A stretch of DNA of 64,000 nt from Francisella persica ATCC VR-331 (GCF_001653955.1 NZ_CP013022.1:806001-870000); one strand, 5' to 3'. Shown: positions 48,029 through 58,414, counted from the first letter of the stretch. The notes: generated by a model not told the origin, from the sequence alone. Numbers and translations are program-made.

Positions 48029-48117
48029 GGGCTATTTAGAATCATAAATTTATATAGATAAGAAAGGAGGAGAAAAATATAAACTACCAAATAGCCCTAA
48101 GTAAAACTTTTTATTTA
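48029..48117. ncRNA. Long-loop hairpin 2, 13-bp stem
   Basis: CTTAGGGCTATTT and AAATAGCCCTAAG form a perfect 13-bp stem at about 48029-48041 and 48091-48103, closing a loop of about 49 bases that contains AAAGGAGGAGAAA, a near-perfect anti-16S sequence. A short T run follows on the + strand. On the - strand it begins about 27 bases after tRNA-Asn. Loop wording (AAGGAG-A, GAAAAA, CTACC/GTACCACC) is related to hairpin 1. Confidence 0.5.
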
Positions 48118-48129
48118 TGAATTTTTTTA

Positions 48130-48205
48130 TGGCTCCCCGAGACGGACTTGAACCGCCGGCCAATTGATTAACAGTCAACTGCTCTACCGACTGAGCTATC
48201 GGGGA
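48130..48205 (-). tRNA. tRNA-Asn (GTT)
   Basis: 76 bases on the - strand. Acceptor TCCCCGA pairs with TCGGGGA, the D arm is TAGCTCAGTCGGTAGAGCA, the anticodon loop CTGTTAA carries GTT, the T arm is CGGTTCAAGTCCG and CCA is encoded. Confidence 0.95.
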
Positions 48206-48444
48206 ACTTGTGGAACAGTATATGGGTGATTTTTAAGACTGTCAACTAGTTTTTATATTTTTTTATAATTTTTTCTCTGTAATAGCAATTTTTTAATCTT
48301 GCCTAAAAGATTATGATATTCACCAAGTATCAATAGTATTTTTTTGTCTCTTAATATTAAGTTTTTAACAAGTTTATATACTTATATGTATATGGTAAGA
48401 TATTCTAAATCAAAAAAATACTACTAGTAATACTTAATAAAGTT

Positions 48445-48861
48445 ATGAAAAGTCAAGTTGTTCAAAAACAGCAAGAATTAGTCGAAGAATTATCGTTTTT
48501 TGAAAATTGGGAAGATAAGTATGATTATGTCATTTCATTAGCTAAGCAGCTACCAGAATTTCCTGAGGACAAAAAGACTGAAGAAAACTTAGTCAAAGGT
48601 TGCCAATCGCAGGTTTGGTTTGATAGTAATATAGATCAAGGTAAGTTAAACTTCATAGCCACAAGTGATGCTTTGATAGTCACTGGTTTAATTGGAATGC
48701 TTTTAAGAGTTTATAATAATGCTACTCCTGCAGAAATATTAGCTTCAAATACTGATTTTATCAAACAAATAGGTTTTGGTAATAATTTAAGTGCGACGCG
48801 TGCGAATGGCTTAAGCTCGATGCTTGATTATATATATGCTACAGCTAAAAAAAATCAGTAA
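48445..48861 (+). CDS. sufE: Cysteine desulfuration protein SufE
   Basis: 138 residues with the family site LVKGCQSQVW, where C53 takes the persulfide from SufS, and the C-terminal ANGLSSML helix. It helps build iron-sulfur clusters. No sufS or sufBCD lies nearby. It ends one base before the hemD start, so it heads a hemD-X-Y operon. Confidence 0.92.
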   Translation: MKSQVVQKQQELVEELSFFENWEDKYDYVISLAKQLPEFPEDKKTEENLVKGCQSQVWFDSNIDQGKLNFIATSDALIVTGLIGMLLRVYNNATPAEILASNTDFIKQIGFGNNLSATRANGLSSMLDYIYATAKKNQ

Positions 48862-49587
48862 ATGAAAATACTAGTTTGTCGACCTCAGGATGATGCTATT
48901 AGTTTAACAGAGCAACTCTGCCTAAATGGTTTTTTAGCTGTAAGTTTACCAACTATCAAAATTTGTTATCAAAAAATTACTAATAATGTTGTTGACGACT
49001 ACACCAGTTTAATATTCACTAGTAAATATGCTGTTGAAAGTCTATTTGATCAATATCCTGCTGATTTGTTTAAAAACAAAAAAATCTATAGTGTCGGTTC
49101 TAGTACTGCTGCCGTGCTGAAAAAATATCGATTTGATGCTATATATCCAGTTAGGCATGGTTCAAAAGAGCTTTTGAATATTATATTAAAGGATGATATT
49201 TCAACAGATAAGTTTGCAATTATTTCAGGAGTTTCTGGTAATGATCTTTTGCTTGAAGAGTTATCTAAGTTGACAGATTGTCATAAATTTGAGACATATT
49301 CGCGAGTTTTTGTAGATCTTGATGAATTGATAGATGCTTATAATAAAGTTTTTTTGTATCAGCAGCCGAATATCATTATTGTTACAAGTCTTGATGTTTT
49401 TAAATCACTAAATAGAGTTTTTGAAAAAATAACTACTCCAAAGGCTGCAACAATTACCATAACAAGCCCAAAGATGCTAAAATTTGTTAATCAACAAGGC
49501 TTTAAACACACCTTAAAACTTGAAAAAATAGATAATAATTATATCTGTCAAAGGATTATTAGAATTTACAGGGCAAAAGTATGTTAG
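48862..49587 (+). CDS. hemD: Uroporphyrinogen-III synthase
   Basis: 241 residues, low-identity HemD family of two alpha/beta domains. Recognisable parts are ILVCRPQDDAISLTEQL at the start, SLIFTSKYAVESLF and KIYSVGSSTAAVLKK, and in domain two IIIVTSLDVFKSLNRVF. It cyclises hydroxymethylbilane to uroporphyrinogen III in haem synthesis. The context (hemX, hemY following with overlapping ends) strongly supports the call. Confidence 0.9.
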   Translation: MKILVCRPQDDAISLTEQLCLNGFLAVSLPTIKICYQKITNNVVDDYTSLIFTSKYAVESLFDQYPADLFKNKKIYSVGSSTAAVLKKYRFDAIYPVRHGSKELLNIILKDDISTDKFAIISGVSGNDLLLEELSKLTDCHKFETYSRVFVDLDELIDAYNKVFLYQQPNIIIVTSLDVFKSLNRVFEKITTPKAATITITSPKMLKFVNQQGFKHTLKLEKIDNNYICQRIIRIYRAKVC

Positions 49588-50651
49588 TAGAAAAAAACAA
49601 CCAGCAACAAAATAGCACTCAAGATAAATTAGCTCAAAAAACAATAGTAGCAAATAATAAATCTTCAATAGGAGCATTTGCTAAGATTACTCTAGTAATA
49701 TCTATAGTAGCGTTAGCTATGTCTAGCTATGCGCTTATTAACTCGATATCTCAGTCTAAAAATTCTAATGCTAATTTTCAGGCGTATACAGCCCTTGATA
49801 AACAGTTTAAAGCAATCAAATCAACTCAAGACCAGCAAAAAAATATCTCGGACGACTTAAATGCACAAAATGATACCCTGACACAGAGTGTTAAGGCTCT
49901 TCAATTGCAACTCACAACTATTAATAATCAAATGGCTATTCCTGCAAAAGATTTCTATATGCAAATGAGTGTGATAAATATTCAATCAGCTATAAATTAT
50001 TTAATTTTAGCTAAAGATGTGATGATTTTTGATGGAGAGTCTCAAAAAGCATCTGAGTTAGTAGATAGCGCCTGTGATAAAATACAAGTTAGTAGGGTGG
50101 CAACTGTAAGTTTCAGTGAGTGTCAGAATATAAATAGTGCTTTAGAGCAATACTCATCAAGAGATAATACTTTAAAAGAATTTATCTCAATTGAGCAGCA
50201 GTTTTCTAAACTTGAGTATTTAACGCCAGAAAATATCTCCACTACAGTTAAGTCACAAGATTCACAAAATAAATATATCAAGCTTTTAAGCGCTATTGTT
50301 GAAATTCAAGATATACCAAAAAATCAAAATCTAGTGGCAACTATACAGGCTAAAGAGTTTGTTACTGATAGTTTATACAGATCTTTGATTTCACTACAAA
50401 ATGCTATGTATATTAACAATCAAGATGCTATAGATCAGGCTAAAAATAATCTTGTTGATATTGTTAAAAAATATTTTGTCCAAAATGATAATGCTAAAAA
50501 ACTTGAAAATGCTATACAAAGTATTAAGGCTAAAAATCTTGATAGCTTTTATACTAGTATTGATAAGCTTATTAGTCAGTTATCAAAGCAACAAAATCAA
50601 CTTATAGCTCAACAATCAAATTTAAATAAAACTAATATCAGAAGGAAGTGA
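49581..50651 (+). CDS. hemX: HemX-like membrane protein
   Basis: 356 residues. One membrane helix (about 33-55, FAKITLVISIVALAMSSYALI) is followed by a coiled-coil (about 70-115, rich in Q and L heptads) and a periplasmic alpha-helical domain. This is the DUF513/HemX architecture, always after hemD; it is named a methyltransferase in databases, but the catalytic domain is absent. Probably a scaffold in haem metabolism. Its start lies 7 bases inside hemD. Confidence 0.82.
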   Translation: MLVEKNNQQQNSTQDKLAQKTIVANNKSSIGAFAKITLVISIVALAMSSYALINSISQSKNSNANFQAYTALDKQFKAIKSTQDQQKNISDDLNAQNDTLTQSVKALQLQLTTINNQMAIPAKDFYMQMSVINIQSAINYLILAKDVMIFDGESQKASELVDSACDKIQVSRVATVSFSECQNINSALEQYSSRDNTLKEFISIEQQFSKLEYLTPENISTTVKSQDSQNKYIKLLSAIVEIQDIPKNQNLVATIQAKEFVTDSLYRSLISLQNAMYINNQDAIDQAKNNLVDIVKKYFVQNDNAKKLENAIQSIKAKNLDSFYTSIDKLISQLSKQQNQLIAQQSNLNKTNIRRK

Positions 50652-50653
50652 AA

Positions 50654-51811
50654 ATGATAAAAGTTTTTAAACTTGTAATAGCTGTTGCTTTAGCTACTTT
50701 AGTTGGAATATGGGCGACTAAATATCATGGTTATATCATGCTGGTTTTAGCAGATAAAACTATCAAAATGAACCTAGTTACGTTTGTATTTATAGCTTTT
50801 ATAGTACTTTTTATGTTAATCCTTGGTGTTAGAATCTTTAGATCAGCTTTTAGGTTTCCATATTTGTTATTTAGCTGGATTATAGGATTATTTAGTGTAG
50901 ATAAGCAGGAGAAGTTTGTTGATATTGTTGCGGATATGGCTTTAGAGAATAATAGACTGATTAAAAAGTTTAGTATTGGTCATATCTTGAGATTGACTCC
51001 TAAACACTTTAAAGATTATGTTCTCTTTAGGAAAATAAATGTAATTGCAGCTACTCAAGGCATCAAAGAATTAGAAAAAGCTCTTAAGCATATTGATTCC
51101 AAAACCTTTACATATAAGTTTTTCGAAGTATACAAGCTTTATCTAGTGCAGAAATTTAGTGAAGCTCGAGCAAAAATAGCTGTAATGCTAGAAAAAAATT
51201 ACCCAAGATTTAGGCCTAATATTGTCAATCTTGCTGGTTATATTGCCTTAGCAGATGGTGATGATGATTTTGCGTTAAAGATTCTAGAAAAGTATGATGC
51301 CTACTTAAAAGAGGATCTTGAGGAAAAACTTATAATCCTAGCTTTAACAGCAGCAAAAGATGTTAATAAGCTAGCAGATATTTATAATAAATCTGATACT
51401 ACCAAGTCTCTAAGTAGAGTGTATTTAGAACAACTGATTAAATTCGGTGAAATGGTTAGTGCAGAGAAGTTTGCAAAGAAACAATTAGCAAGTTTAAATA
51501 TATCTGCTGAAATGCTTAAGCTTTATATCAATGCCTTTAATATGCCAATTAGCAGACTTTGTTATAAGGTACTTGATAGAGCAAATCATGATTATAACAG
51601 TATTCTTACTTTGTTAGATTTTGCGATGCTTAAATCTGATAATTACTGTTTTAAGATGATTTATGATTATATTGAGATATATATTAAGGACTTCTTATCT
51701 ACTGCAGAATTAGAAAAATACTCTCATACGCTATGTAAGTTTTTTATAAAAAATGGTGAAGTATCAGGCTTAGACTTATCAGTAGCAAGATTAGTTTATG
51801 CCAATAACTAG
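50654..51811 (+). CDS. hemY: HemY-like TPR membrane protein
   Basis: 385 residues from the ATG at 50654, which has AAGGA seven bases upstream; a GTG at 50648 is too close to the ribosome site. Two N-terminal membrane helices (about 1-60) come before TPR-like repeats. [22 protein letters not shown] is the classical HemY_N text (GYVLIxxxxxxIExSL). Function: the periplasmic or cytoplasmic scaffold role is unsettled. Confidence 0.85.
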   Translation: MIKVFKLVIAVALATLVGIWATKYHGYIMLVLADKTIKMNLVTFVFIAFIVLFMLILGVRIFRSAFRFPYLLFSWIIGLFSVDKQEKFVDIVADMALENNRLIKKFSIGHILRLTPKHFKDYVLFRKINVIAATQGIKELEKALKHIDSKTFTYKFFEVYKLYLVQKFSEARAKIAVMLEKNYPRFRPNIVNLAGYIALADGDDDFALKILEKYDAYLKEDLEEKLIILALTAAKDVNKLADIYNKSDTTKSLSRVYLEQLIKFGEMVSAEKFAKKQLASLNISAEMLKLYINAFNMPISRLCYKVLDRANHDYNSILTLLDFAMLKSDNYCFKMIYDYIEIYIKDFLSTAELEKYSHTLCKFFIKNGEVSGLDLSVARLVYANN

Positions 51812-51824
51812 AGAGGTTATCAGT

Positions 51825-52583
51825 ATGCAAATTAAAAGGTGGTTTTTAAATAATAGCTTAAGAAACTATCAGTATCTCTTATATAATAAGAGTCATGCTA
51901 TTGTTGCAGATCCTTTAAAGTTTAATATCTTTGTCGAATTTATTGCACAGAATAAATTACAGCTTGAGGCTATATTGATTACACACAAACATGGTGATCA
52001 TATTGCCGGAGTTAAAAAATTATTGACATTATATCCAAATGCAAAAGTCTATGCATATACTGAAAATGAGTTATTTAAGCCAGATATTTATGTCAAGGAT
52101 GGAAGTTTTATAAATCTTGGTTTTACTAGCTTTAGGGTTATCTATACGCCTGGCCATATAGATGATCATGTATGTTTTTTATTTGAGCAAGAGCGTGCTC
52201 TTTTCTGTGGTGATACATTATTTAATGCTGGGGTCGGTGGTACCCAAGCTGAATCAGCGGATGTAAATCAATTATATGACTCGTTAGTAAAAATTACTAA
52301 GCTAGATGGTGATATTAAGCCATATCCTGCTCATGATTACTGGCTTGATAATCTCGATTTTGCATTAAGTATCCTTACTGATGATAGTTATTTTAATTAT
52401 TATAGAAATCTGGTTGCTGAGCTAGCTGCTGAGGATAAACCAGTGGTTAATTTAGCTGAAGAGGCTAAATTAAATATTTTTATCAGGGCGATAACAGATA
52501 AGACGCTTTTGAAAGTCTTAAATGATTATAGTTTAGGTAGAGAAATGTTTGTCAAATTAAGAGAATTAAAAAATAATTTTTAA
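51825..52583 (+). CDS. gloB: Hydroxyacylglutathione hydrolase (glyoxalase II)
   Basis: 252 residues with the binuclear zinc site THKHGDH at 53-59, YTPGHIDDH (third His), LFCGDTLF (bridging Asp) and YPAHDY (last His). It hydrolyses S-lactoylglutathione to lactate and glutathione. The ATG at 51825 follows GAGAGG and matches family length; the upstream ATG at 51798 lies inside hemY. Last gene of the sufE-hem group. Confidence 0.9.
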   Translation: MQIKRWFLNNSLRNYQYLLYNKSHAIVADPLKFNIFVEFIAQNKLQLEAILITHKHGDHIAGVKKLLTLYPNAKVYAYTENELFKPDIYVKDGSFINLGFTSFRVIYTPGHIDDHVCFLFEQERALFCGDTLFNAGVGGTQAESADVNQLYDSLVKITKLDGDIKPYPAHDYWLDNLDFALSILTDDSYFNYYRNLVAELAAEDKPVVNLAEEAKLNIFIRAITDKTLLKVLNDYSLGREMFVKLRELKNNF

Positions 52584-52658
52584 GACTATTGGTTTGATTG
52601 TATAAAGAGTACTGAATACTTCGACAAACTCAGCCAACTTATATAAAGTTTTTATTTA

Positions 52659-53360
52659 TTAAATCAACAGTTTTCTTTTAGTTAAGTGATTTATATTTGA
52701 GTTATAATCTTTATTGTTATCTTTAGGCTCTATTTTGGTGCGACTAATTTCACGAGGGAAACCACCATTTAGGCCAATTCTTTGTAGCTTGATGATATCC
52801 GGAGCCATTGCTCGCTTACTGTCATAAGGACCTATGTACATTCTAATCCAGTTGCCTACATGTTCAAATTGAGGGTTAAGACCATCTTCTTTCATTTTTT
52901 TGACATACCAAGTGGCTTCATCCATATTTCTGAAAGAGGCAATTTGATAGATATAAGTGTATTTATATTGTGCTCTTTGCGTTTCTGGTACTACATCTAC
53001 CTCAACACTATTATGTTTGAGATTGTTATAAAATGTAAACACCATTTTATCATTTGAACCATTTTCTTTAGCAGTTAAATAAGCTGATTGATCACTAGTT
53101 GCTTTTGAACTTTGTTTATTATCTAGTATTTTTGATGTTTGGTTTTTTTCTGCTTGTAGTTCTATTTTGGCTTTTTCTTGTTCAGCTTTTACCTTCTTTA
53201 AATGCTTATTTGTAAGTTTAGATGCTACAGCTACAACTAAAAGACATACAATTAAGACTATTAAAATCTTTTTTTTCTTAGTATTTTTGTATTGTTGAGG
53301 ATTTTGTGAGTTGTCTTTGGCTATTTTTTTTGTAATATCAAGTCTTGATAGATCTTTCAT
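52659..53360 (-). CDS. SPOR-domain membrane protein (FtsN-like)
   Basis: 233 residues. A basic cytoplasmic tail (KKKKIL), one membrane helix (about 31-47), a charged coiled region (about 50-85), and a C-terminal SPOR domain (about 130-210; YIYQIASFRNMDEATWYVKKM and IRMYIGPY). SPOR domains bind denuded glycan strands at the septum. FtsN or a related division protein is likely. It is convergent with gloB. The C-terminal tail after the domain is unusually basic. Confidence 0.78.
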   Translation of the reverse strand: MKDLSRLDITKKIAKDNSQNPQQYKNTKKKKILIVLIVCLLVVAVASKLTNKHLKKVKAEQEKAKIELQAEKNQTSKILDNKQSSKATSDQSAYLTAKENGSNDKMVFTFYNNLKHNSVEVDVVPETQRAQYKYTYIYQIASFRNMDEATWYVKKMKEDGLNPQFEHVGNWIRMYIGPYDSKRAMAPDIIKLQRIGLNGGFPREISRTKIEPKDNNKDYNSNINHLTKRKLLI

Positions 53361-53468
53361 AAGTATTATTTTTCAATAAATTTATTAAACTTGGTAAGTG
53401 TTTAATATGTTAATGTTATAATAGATAAGATTATAATTAATAGTTATGTAAATATATAGGGTTTTATT

Positions 53469-53693
53469 ATGACTTATAACAAAAATGATAAATTTATTGT
53501 TAGAGGTTTTCACACAAATTGTCCGACTGCATTCAAAGATAAAATAATCGCAATGGGCGTGATGGAAGGCCAGCAAATGACTGTGACAAACAAATCAATC
53601 TTAGGTGGACCAATAGCTTTTGAAACTAATTGTGGCTCATTTTCACTGCGTAAAAAAGATCTAGAGTTCTTAAAATTAGAAAAAATAAATTAA
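53469..53693 (+). CDS. feoA: FeoA-domain protein
   Basis: 74 residues, an SH3-like FeoA fold: CPTAFKDKIIAMGVMEGQQM and GGPIAFETNCGSFSLRKKDL. FeoA assists the ferrous-iron permease FeoB. No feoB follows, so it is a detached copy. A TATAAT with TG upstream (53417-53422) is a likely promoter. Confidence 0.82.
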   Translation: MTYNKNDKFIVRGFHTNCPTAFKDKIIAMGVMEGQQMTVTNKSILGGPIAFETNCGSFSLRKKDLEFLKLEKIN

Positions 53694-53710
53694 CAAAAAG
53701 AGACTATAAT

Positions 53711-55339
53711 ATGCGCTTACAAAAAATATTCTTATTAACATTGATATGTACTGCTACACTTGCTACAGTCTTATATGCTGCACCAACTACTAATACTCAG
53801 CATTTAAGTAGCCAACAGCAGGATAATATTAAAAGTATACTAAAAAGTAACCTTGATTCTCTATTCCCATATCAAACACAGATAACTATAGGTGAAATTA
53901 ATCAAGATGATAAGGGTAGTATTGTAGCATCAGATATTCTAATAATGAACAGCGACTCAAAAAATCCAAATATAACTATAAATAAAATTATTTTCAAAGG
54001 CTTATATGCTAATCAATCTATCAAAAATAATTTTACTATCAAAGTAGAAGGTTTGAGTATAGCTAATTTAGCAGCAGCTGTGGCTAACAGTAATCTAGTC
54101 AGTGCAAAAGTAGATCCTAAACAGTTGTCTGAAAATCAAGGATTATTTAGTATTGCTATGACCAGTTTAGGACAAGCTATCTATAATTTAGAAATTAATT
54201 ATAATTATAACAATAGTACAATTAACTATAGTCTTGACTCTAAGATAAATAATAAGCCAATGCTAAAAGCAGATGCTAAATTAAGAGATATCGACTTACC
54301 TAACACTAATGTTAACACAGACTTTATAGCAACTTTACTTGGTAAATCTATGGATACTAAGATCAAAGCTATTGAGTTTGATGCTAATTTATCAGTAGTT
54401 CTAAAAGATATCACTAATAAATATCTTGGTAAAGATTATAAGCAAATGCCTATTTTAGATATTAATGCTAAGTTGGGTAAAAATCCTGGTCAGTTGATAT
54501 TAAAAGTTGATGGTAAGTTAGGTTCACAAAACTATGCTAAGTATAATATTGTTATTCATGGGGTTGATTTAGCTAATACAACAATCAATGATATTGTTGA
54601 TGGCTCTAGTAATGCTTTAGATAATGCTTACATACAGTCAAACACTTTTAGCTCTATGATTGAGCTTAATTTTGAAAAAACCTTTTTCCCTAAAGGTTCA
54701 CCTATAATCGAAGTATTTTCAGCTTTAGATAAAAACAATATAAATTTTACAATAGTTTCACAGCATCAGTTTGAGGGCACTAGTTGTAATACTAACTTTT
54801 ATCTAAAAGCAGATGGCTTAGCTAGCTTAAGTACAAGCGCTAATGCAGTAGTAGATGGCAAGTTAAATTTACTGCCGTATCTCGGCACAAATGCACAAAA
54901 TCAAACTAATCTCTATGATTGTACTAATCAGTTATGTTTAAATAATGTCGATATTAAATTTGCTAATTCTGGATTGCTTGAAAAAGTAGCTCGTTATACA
55001 AATAAGGATCCAAATACAACACCACAGCAAATCTTAGGATCTTATGGAGCTTTATTACAACTTTTTGCAGTACAACAGCAAGACAAACTCTTACAACAGA
55101 TATTATCAGCTTTTGCAATATTTTTACAAAATCCAAAAAATATAGCTATTCATATTAAAGCAAATAAGCCAGTTAATGAAACTGCTTTGTTGAATATGTT
55201 AATTGCTGATGCTAAAACACTCAAGAAGTACAAGCCAGTCAATAATAATGGTAATGTTGATCTTAATAGTAACCCTAATGTTAAGTTTATAAACAATATT
55301 CAAAATATATTCAAAATTAGTTTTTATGTTAATAATTAG
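53711..55339 (+). CDS. Large exported protein of unknown function
   Basis: 542 residues. An N-terminal signal peptide (about 1-22, cleavage near LYAAP) is followed by a long sequence rich in N, L, K and D with recurring beta-type stretches, such as the repeated ...LKADAKL..., ...DINAKLGK..., ...KVDGKLGS.... Two Cys pairs lie near 355-405 (SCNTN and YDCTNQLCLNN), so periplasmic disulfides are likely. No family is recognised with certainty; a DUF945/YdgA-like shape is possible (several KxDAKL/VDGKL segments are reminiscent). It begins 17 bases after feoA. Confidence 0.55.
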   Translation: MRLQKIFLLTLICTATLATVLYAAPTTNTQHLSSQQQDNIKSILKSNLDSLFPYQTQITIGEINQDDKGSIVASDILIMNSDSKNPNITINKIIFKGLYANQSIKNNFTIKVEGLSIANLAAAVANSNLVSAKVDPKQLSENQGLFSIAMTSLGQAIYNLEINYNYNNSTINYSLDSKINNKPMLKADAKLRDIDLPNTNVNTDFIATLLGKSMDTKIKAIEFDANLSVVLKDITNKYLGKDYKQMPILDINAKLGKNPGQLILKVDGKLGSQNYAKYNIVIHGVDLANTTINDIVDGSSNALDNAYIQSNTFSSMIELNFEKTFFPKGSPIIEVFSALDKNNINFTIVSQHQFEGTSCNTNFYLKADGLASLSTSANAVVDGKLNLLPYLGTNAQNQTNLYDCTNQLCLNNVDIKFANSGLLEKVARYTNKDPNTTPQQILGSYGALLQLFAVQQQDKLLQQILSAFAIFLQNPKNIAIHIKANKPVNETALLNMLIADAKTLKKYKPVNNNGNVDLNSNPNVKFINNIQNIFKISFYVNN

Positions 55340-55398
55340 TTAAAAATAATTTAGATTTTTTTAAAATAAATTCTTATTAATTAAAAGCGATATCACTA

Positions 55399-55426
55399 TT
55401 GACAACTACTCAAAATAAGGTAATAT
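55399..55426 (+). promoter_or_regulatory. Promoter of the tRNA cluster
   Basis: Perfect TTGACA at 55399-55404 and TAATAT at 55421-55426 with 16 bases between, ending 14 bases before tRNA-Gly. Confidence 0.6.
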
Positions 55427-55440
55427 ATGACTATAATAAA

Positions 55441-55515
55441 GCGGGAATAGCTCAGTGGTAGAGCACAACCTTGCCAAGGTTGGGGTCGCGAGTTCGAGCC
55501 TCGTTTCCCGCTCCA
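55441..55515 (+). tRNA. tRNA-Gly (GCC)
   Basis: Acceptor GCGGGAA pairs with TTCCCGC. The anticodon loop has GCC (TTGCCAA), the T arm is TTCGAGCC and CCA is encoded. Confidence 0.95.
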
Positions 55516-55530
55516 TGCTTTTGAATGTGT

Positions 55531-55604
55531 GGCTGGGTAGCAAAGTGGTTATGCAGGGGCCTGCAAAGCCTTAGACGCCGGTTCGAGTCCGGCCTCAGCC
55601 TCCA
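55531..55604 (+). tRNA. tRNA-Cys (GCA)
   Basis: Acceptor GGCTGGG pairs with CTCAGCC (one G-U), the anticodon GCA lies in CTGCAAA, the T arm is GCCGGTTCGAGTCCGGC and CCA is encoded. Confidence 0.93.
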
Positions 55605-55609
55605 TACTA

Positions 55610-55698
55610 GCCCGGGTGGTGAAATTGGTAGACACAAGGGACTTAAAATTCCTCGGAGCTTAACCTCCGTGCCGGTTCGAGTCCGGCCCCGGGCACCA
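55610..55698 (+). tRNA. tRNA-Leu (TAA)
   Basis: An 89-base class II tRNA. Acceptor GCCCGGG pairs with CCCGGGC, the anticodon loop is CTTAAAA (TAA), with a long variable arm and encoded CCA. Integrase remnants follow directly, so its 3' end is a likely former attachment site. Confidence 0.95.
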
Positions 55699-55866
55699 TA
55701 TTATTGTTTTAATAAATATCATCACGTGTTACAAATATAATAAAAATAATCTTTCAAAAGGTTTGTTATGCTATCTTGTATCATAAAATGTCATCTAAAC
55801 CTAAAAAAAATACATACTATAGTATTTGTACATACTGAGATATTTTATTAATAACAATCATAAGTA

Positions 55867-56290
55867 TTTTTGGATTATGATGGAAAGTTAACAGATACAA
55901 AAATCAAAAAGCTTACCTTGTTAAAAATGGTAAGCCATGGAGATGGTAATAGGCTCTATTTAAAAGCAACACCTTCAAATACTAAATCATGGGTATATAG
56001 TATAAATTGAATAAAGGATGCTATACTATGTGATTATGGGCCTATTCTGATGTATATCTAAAACAATCTAGATAGAAAGCTTTAAAGTATAATAGCTTAC
56101 TTAGCTAACAATGAAAACTCTAGAATACATAGAGATCTTACTAAAACTAAAGATGAGTGTCTATTTATGAATATAGCAATAAAAGCTATAGATAAGTTAT
56201 ATATTGGAGATGATAGTAAGAAAATAAAGTTAAGAGTATTAGATATTAAAATCTTAACCTAGAAAGTAGTAGCTAACTGTGATTTTTGCA
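55867..56290 (+). pseudogene. P4-type tyrosine integrase remnant 1
   Basis: Starting about 170 bases after tRNA-Leu, one frame reads GKLTDTKIKKLT, then HGDGNRLYLKATPSNTKSWV, the arm-DNA-binding domain (DUF4102) of P4-like integrases. Stops follow at once; later text (HRDLTKTKDECLFMNIAIKA) is in another frame. The catalytic R-H-R-Y domain is missing. The position next to a tRNA 3' end is the usual place for such integrases. Confidence 0.75.
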
Positions 56291-56296
56291 GCAATC

Positions 56297-56338
56297 AAAA
56301 AATGTCAAAATAGGAGATTACTTTTAACAAAGTACATA
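56297..56338 (+). repeat. Imperfect direct repeat, copy 1
   Basis: AAAAAATGTCAAAATAGGAG, then about ten diverged bases and AACAAAGTACATA. It recurs with small changes at 58415-58456. It may be an element end or a repeated regulatory site. Confidence 0.5.
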
Positions 56339-56579
56339 TTGTAATTATTACTTATGTATTAAGTTGTTGATAATAAGGGTTGTAGTTGTATACATTAATT
56401 CCAGCCTCGGTTTCAGCAAGTATCATTACATATCACAATAATAAATTCAATACTTTGAGATATATTGACTTTCTTATACCGTGTCAAATTTGTATTGTCC
56501 AATATCTGACTTTGTGGTGCCTTAAGATTTTTTGTTTGTCATTGGGTATGTTAGCTAAACAATTTCATATAAAAAGAAA

Positions 56580-56960
56580 TAAAAAAATTAAAAAAAGATA
56601 AAGCTTATATAAATGGTGATGGATTATAGCTATTAGCCAGGCCTTAAGGGCAATCATATTTAGTACTATAGATATTACATATAATTGCACTATGGACAAA
56701 ATAAACTATTGGACAAATAGCAGAAGCAAGAGAGAAAGTCTCTGAATATAATAACTTGTAGCAAGTTGCAAGAATCATAAAATAGAGAAAGAAAAACAAA
56801 AATTACAAGATACAGATATTTAGATGTTAAATACCCAGTCAGAGGATACTTATCAGCAGAATAAAAAGTTACTTGATAAATTATATATACTACCAAGACT
56901 TAAATATCGCAAAATAGATGAGAGCCGTGGGAGAGTTAGTATATTTGATAAAGAGACTCC
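56580..56960 (+). pseudogene. P4-type integrase remnant 2
   Basis: A second arm-type N-terminus: AYINGDGL-stop-LLARP, then GQIAEAREKVSEYNN, and REKEKQKLQDTD. GDGLxLxARPxGxK and the SLAEAREKxxE block are both typical of DUF4102 integrases, in a different version from remnant 1. Stops at several positions. After it the frame SRGRVSIFDKETPN continues without a match I know. Confidence 0.65.
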
Positions 56961-57059
56961 AAATATTTCATGTCAAATATGAAGTTAGATTCTATTAATC
57001 AACTTTAGTTATAGTTGAGAATATCCACCAATAGCTTCCTAAGCTCACTACTTATCTCT

Positions 57060-57820
57060 ATCTCTTAATACTAAAATATCTCAATGTACCGTTATGATGC
57101 ATTAATTTGATCAGGTACTTCAATGCTTGCCAATACGTAAACCAAACACTTTAGCTGTATATATTTTACTATTAATATTTTGTAATTTAAATGCATCACA
57201 TAAAGAAGCATCTGTCAATATACAAATCACAGATGGTAAGAATTATTCAAATCCAAGTCTAGAAGATCTTTGTAAATATTTTTCATTGTTGTATGTGATA
57301 ATTTATAGAAAACTTTATATGCTTGATTTATAATATCATCAGACGTCTGAATAAAAGATTCTTCAGTTAATTGCTTTGCATATACTTCTTGATAACCATA
57401 TCTAATTCAAGTAAATAATACTGCTCTATGAATGATTTTATTTCATTTTAAATTAGTATAGGTGGATCTATCATAATAATGTTTGATACTAGTAATGGCT
57501 TTTGGTTAATATTTCTAATGCAACATTACCACCATAGTTTAGGCTCTATTATTGTAGTAGAATAGGTATTTATCTGGATACATACTCGATAATATCATTT
57601 GCGTTAGGTACAATAGTTAAAGATTTTTCTTCTAGTATTTCACTTGCCATGGCCTGCAAAATCAAATATAGTGACACAACAAAATTCCATATTCAATAAT
57701 ATTTCAAATTGAGGCTATAAAAGACTATGATCACCTCCTGCATTGTGCAATAAAAGATATTTTTTCCATTATTTTTTGATTGTTTATACTAATTTTATGA
57801 TTAATATCAAGTAATGACAT
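57060..57820 (-). pseudogene. Alpha/beta-hydrolase, decayed
   Basis: From about 57820 the - strand gives pieces of a proline-iminopeptidase or lipase-like hydrolase: HNAGGDHS (oxyanion loop), DFAGHGK, EILEEKSLTIVPNANDIIEYV, NYGGNVALEILTKS (normally GHSLGGNVAL, so the catalytic Ser region is gone), VYAKQLTEESFIQTSDDIIN and ITDASLCDAF near the catalytic Asp. Many frameshifts. Confidence 0.6.
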
Positions 57821-58414
57821 TAAATAAATCTCAATCTTAATCCACAGAATCTTGACACACATTATAATATATAAGGTTCAAACCCTTCATAACTATAATA
57901 ATTTAGCTTCTATAGAGATGGTTTTAAGAACAGCTTTTGGGTGAGGCTCTATAAGCTAAAGCAAATTGTAGTATTAAGAAATTACATAAAGTATTTTAAC
58001 AGAATGCTTTTAGCTACTTATTAATTCTGCATTGGATATCCATTAATTTCATTTTTGCAGCAAATATAGATTGCAGAGCTATAAATATAAGTTTTCAGGT
58101 ATTCCCATGGCTTAATAATTTACACTTAAGTTAGTACAAGACTACGTTTTTGACCATTATAAAAATAAAGATAAAACTTAAGGTTTTACAAAGAGTTTTT
58201 CCAAAATTAAAGAAGTATTGTGAAAAAAATCATAAATTTTAAATGCTTACTCAAAAAAATAGTAACCGTGGGCAATAAAGTAATAATTTATACCTTCCTC
58301 CATAAAGAAAATGTAAGCAAATAATGATTTATAATAAAGGTATACTAAGAACCATCAATTAGTTTCTGCTAATTCTTTCATACCTTAAGTATTAAAAATC
58401 AGAATTTTAACTGT

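Noticed and set aside
56386-56601. 71-codon frame in the dead element
   Set aside because: Unusual composition, no start signals, lies between two integrase remnants.
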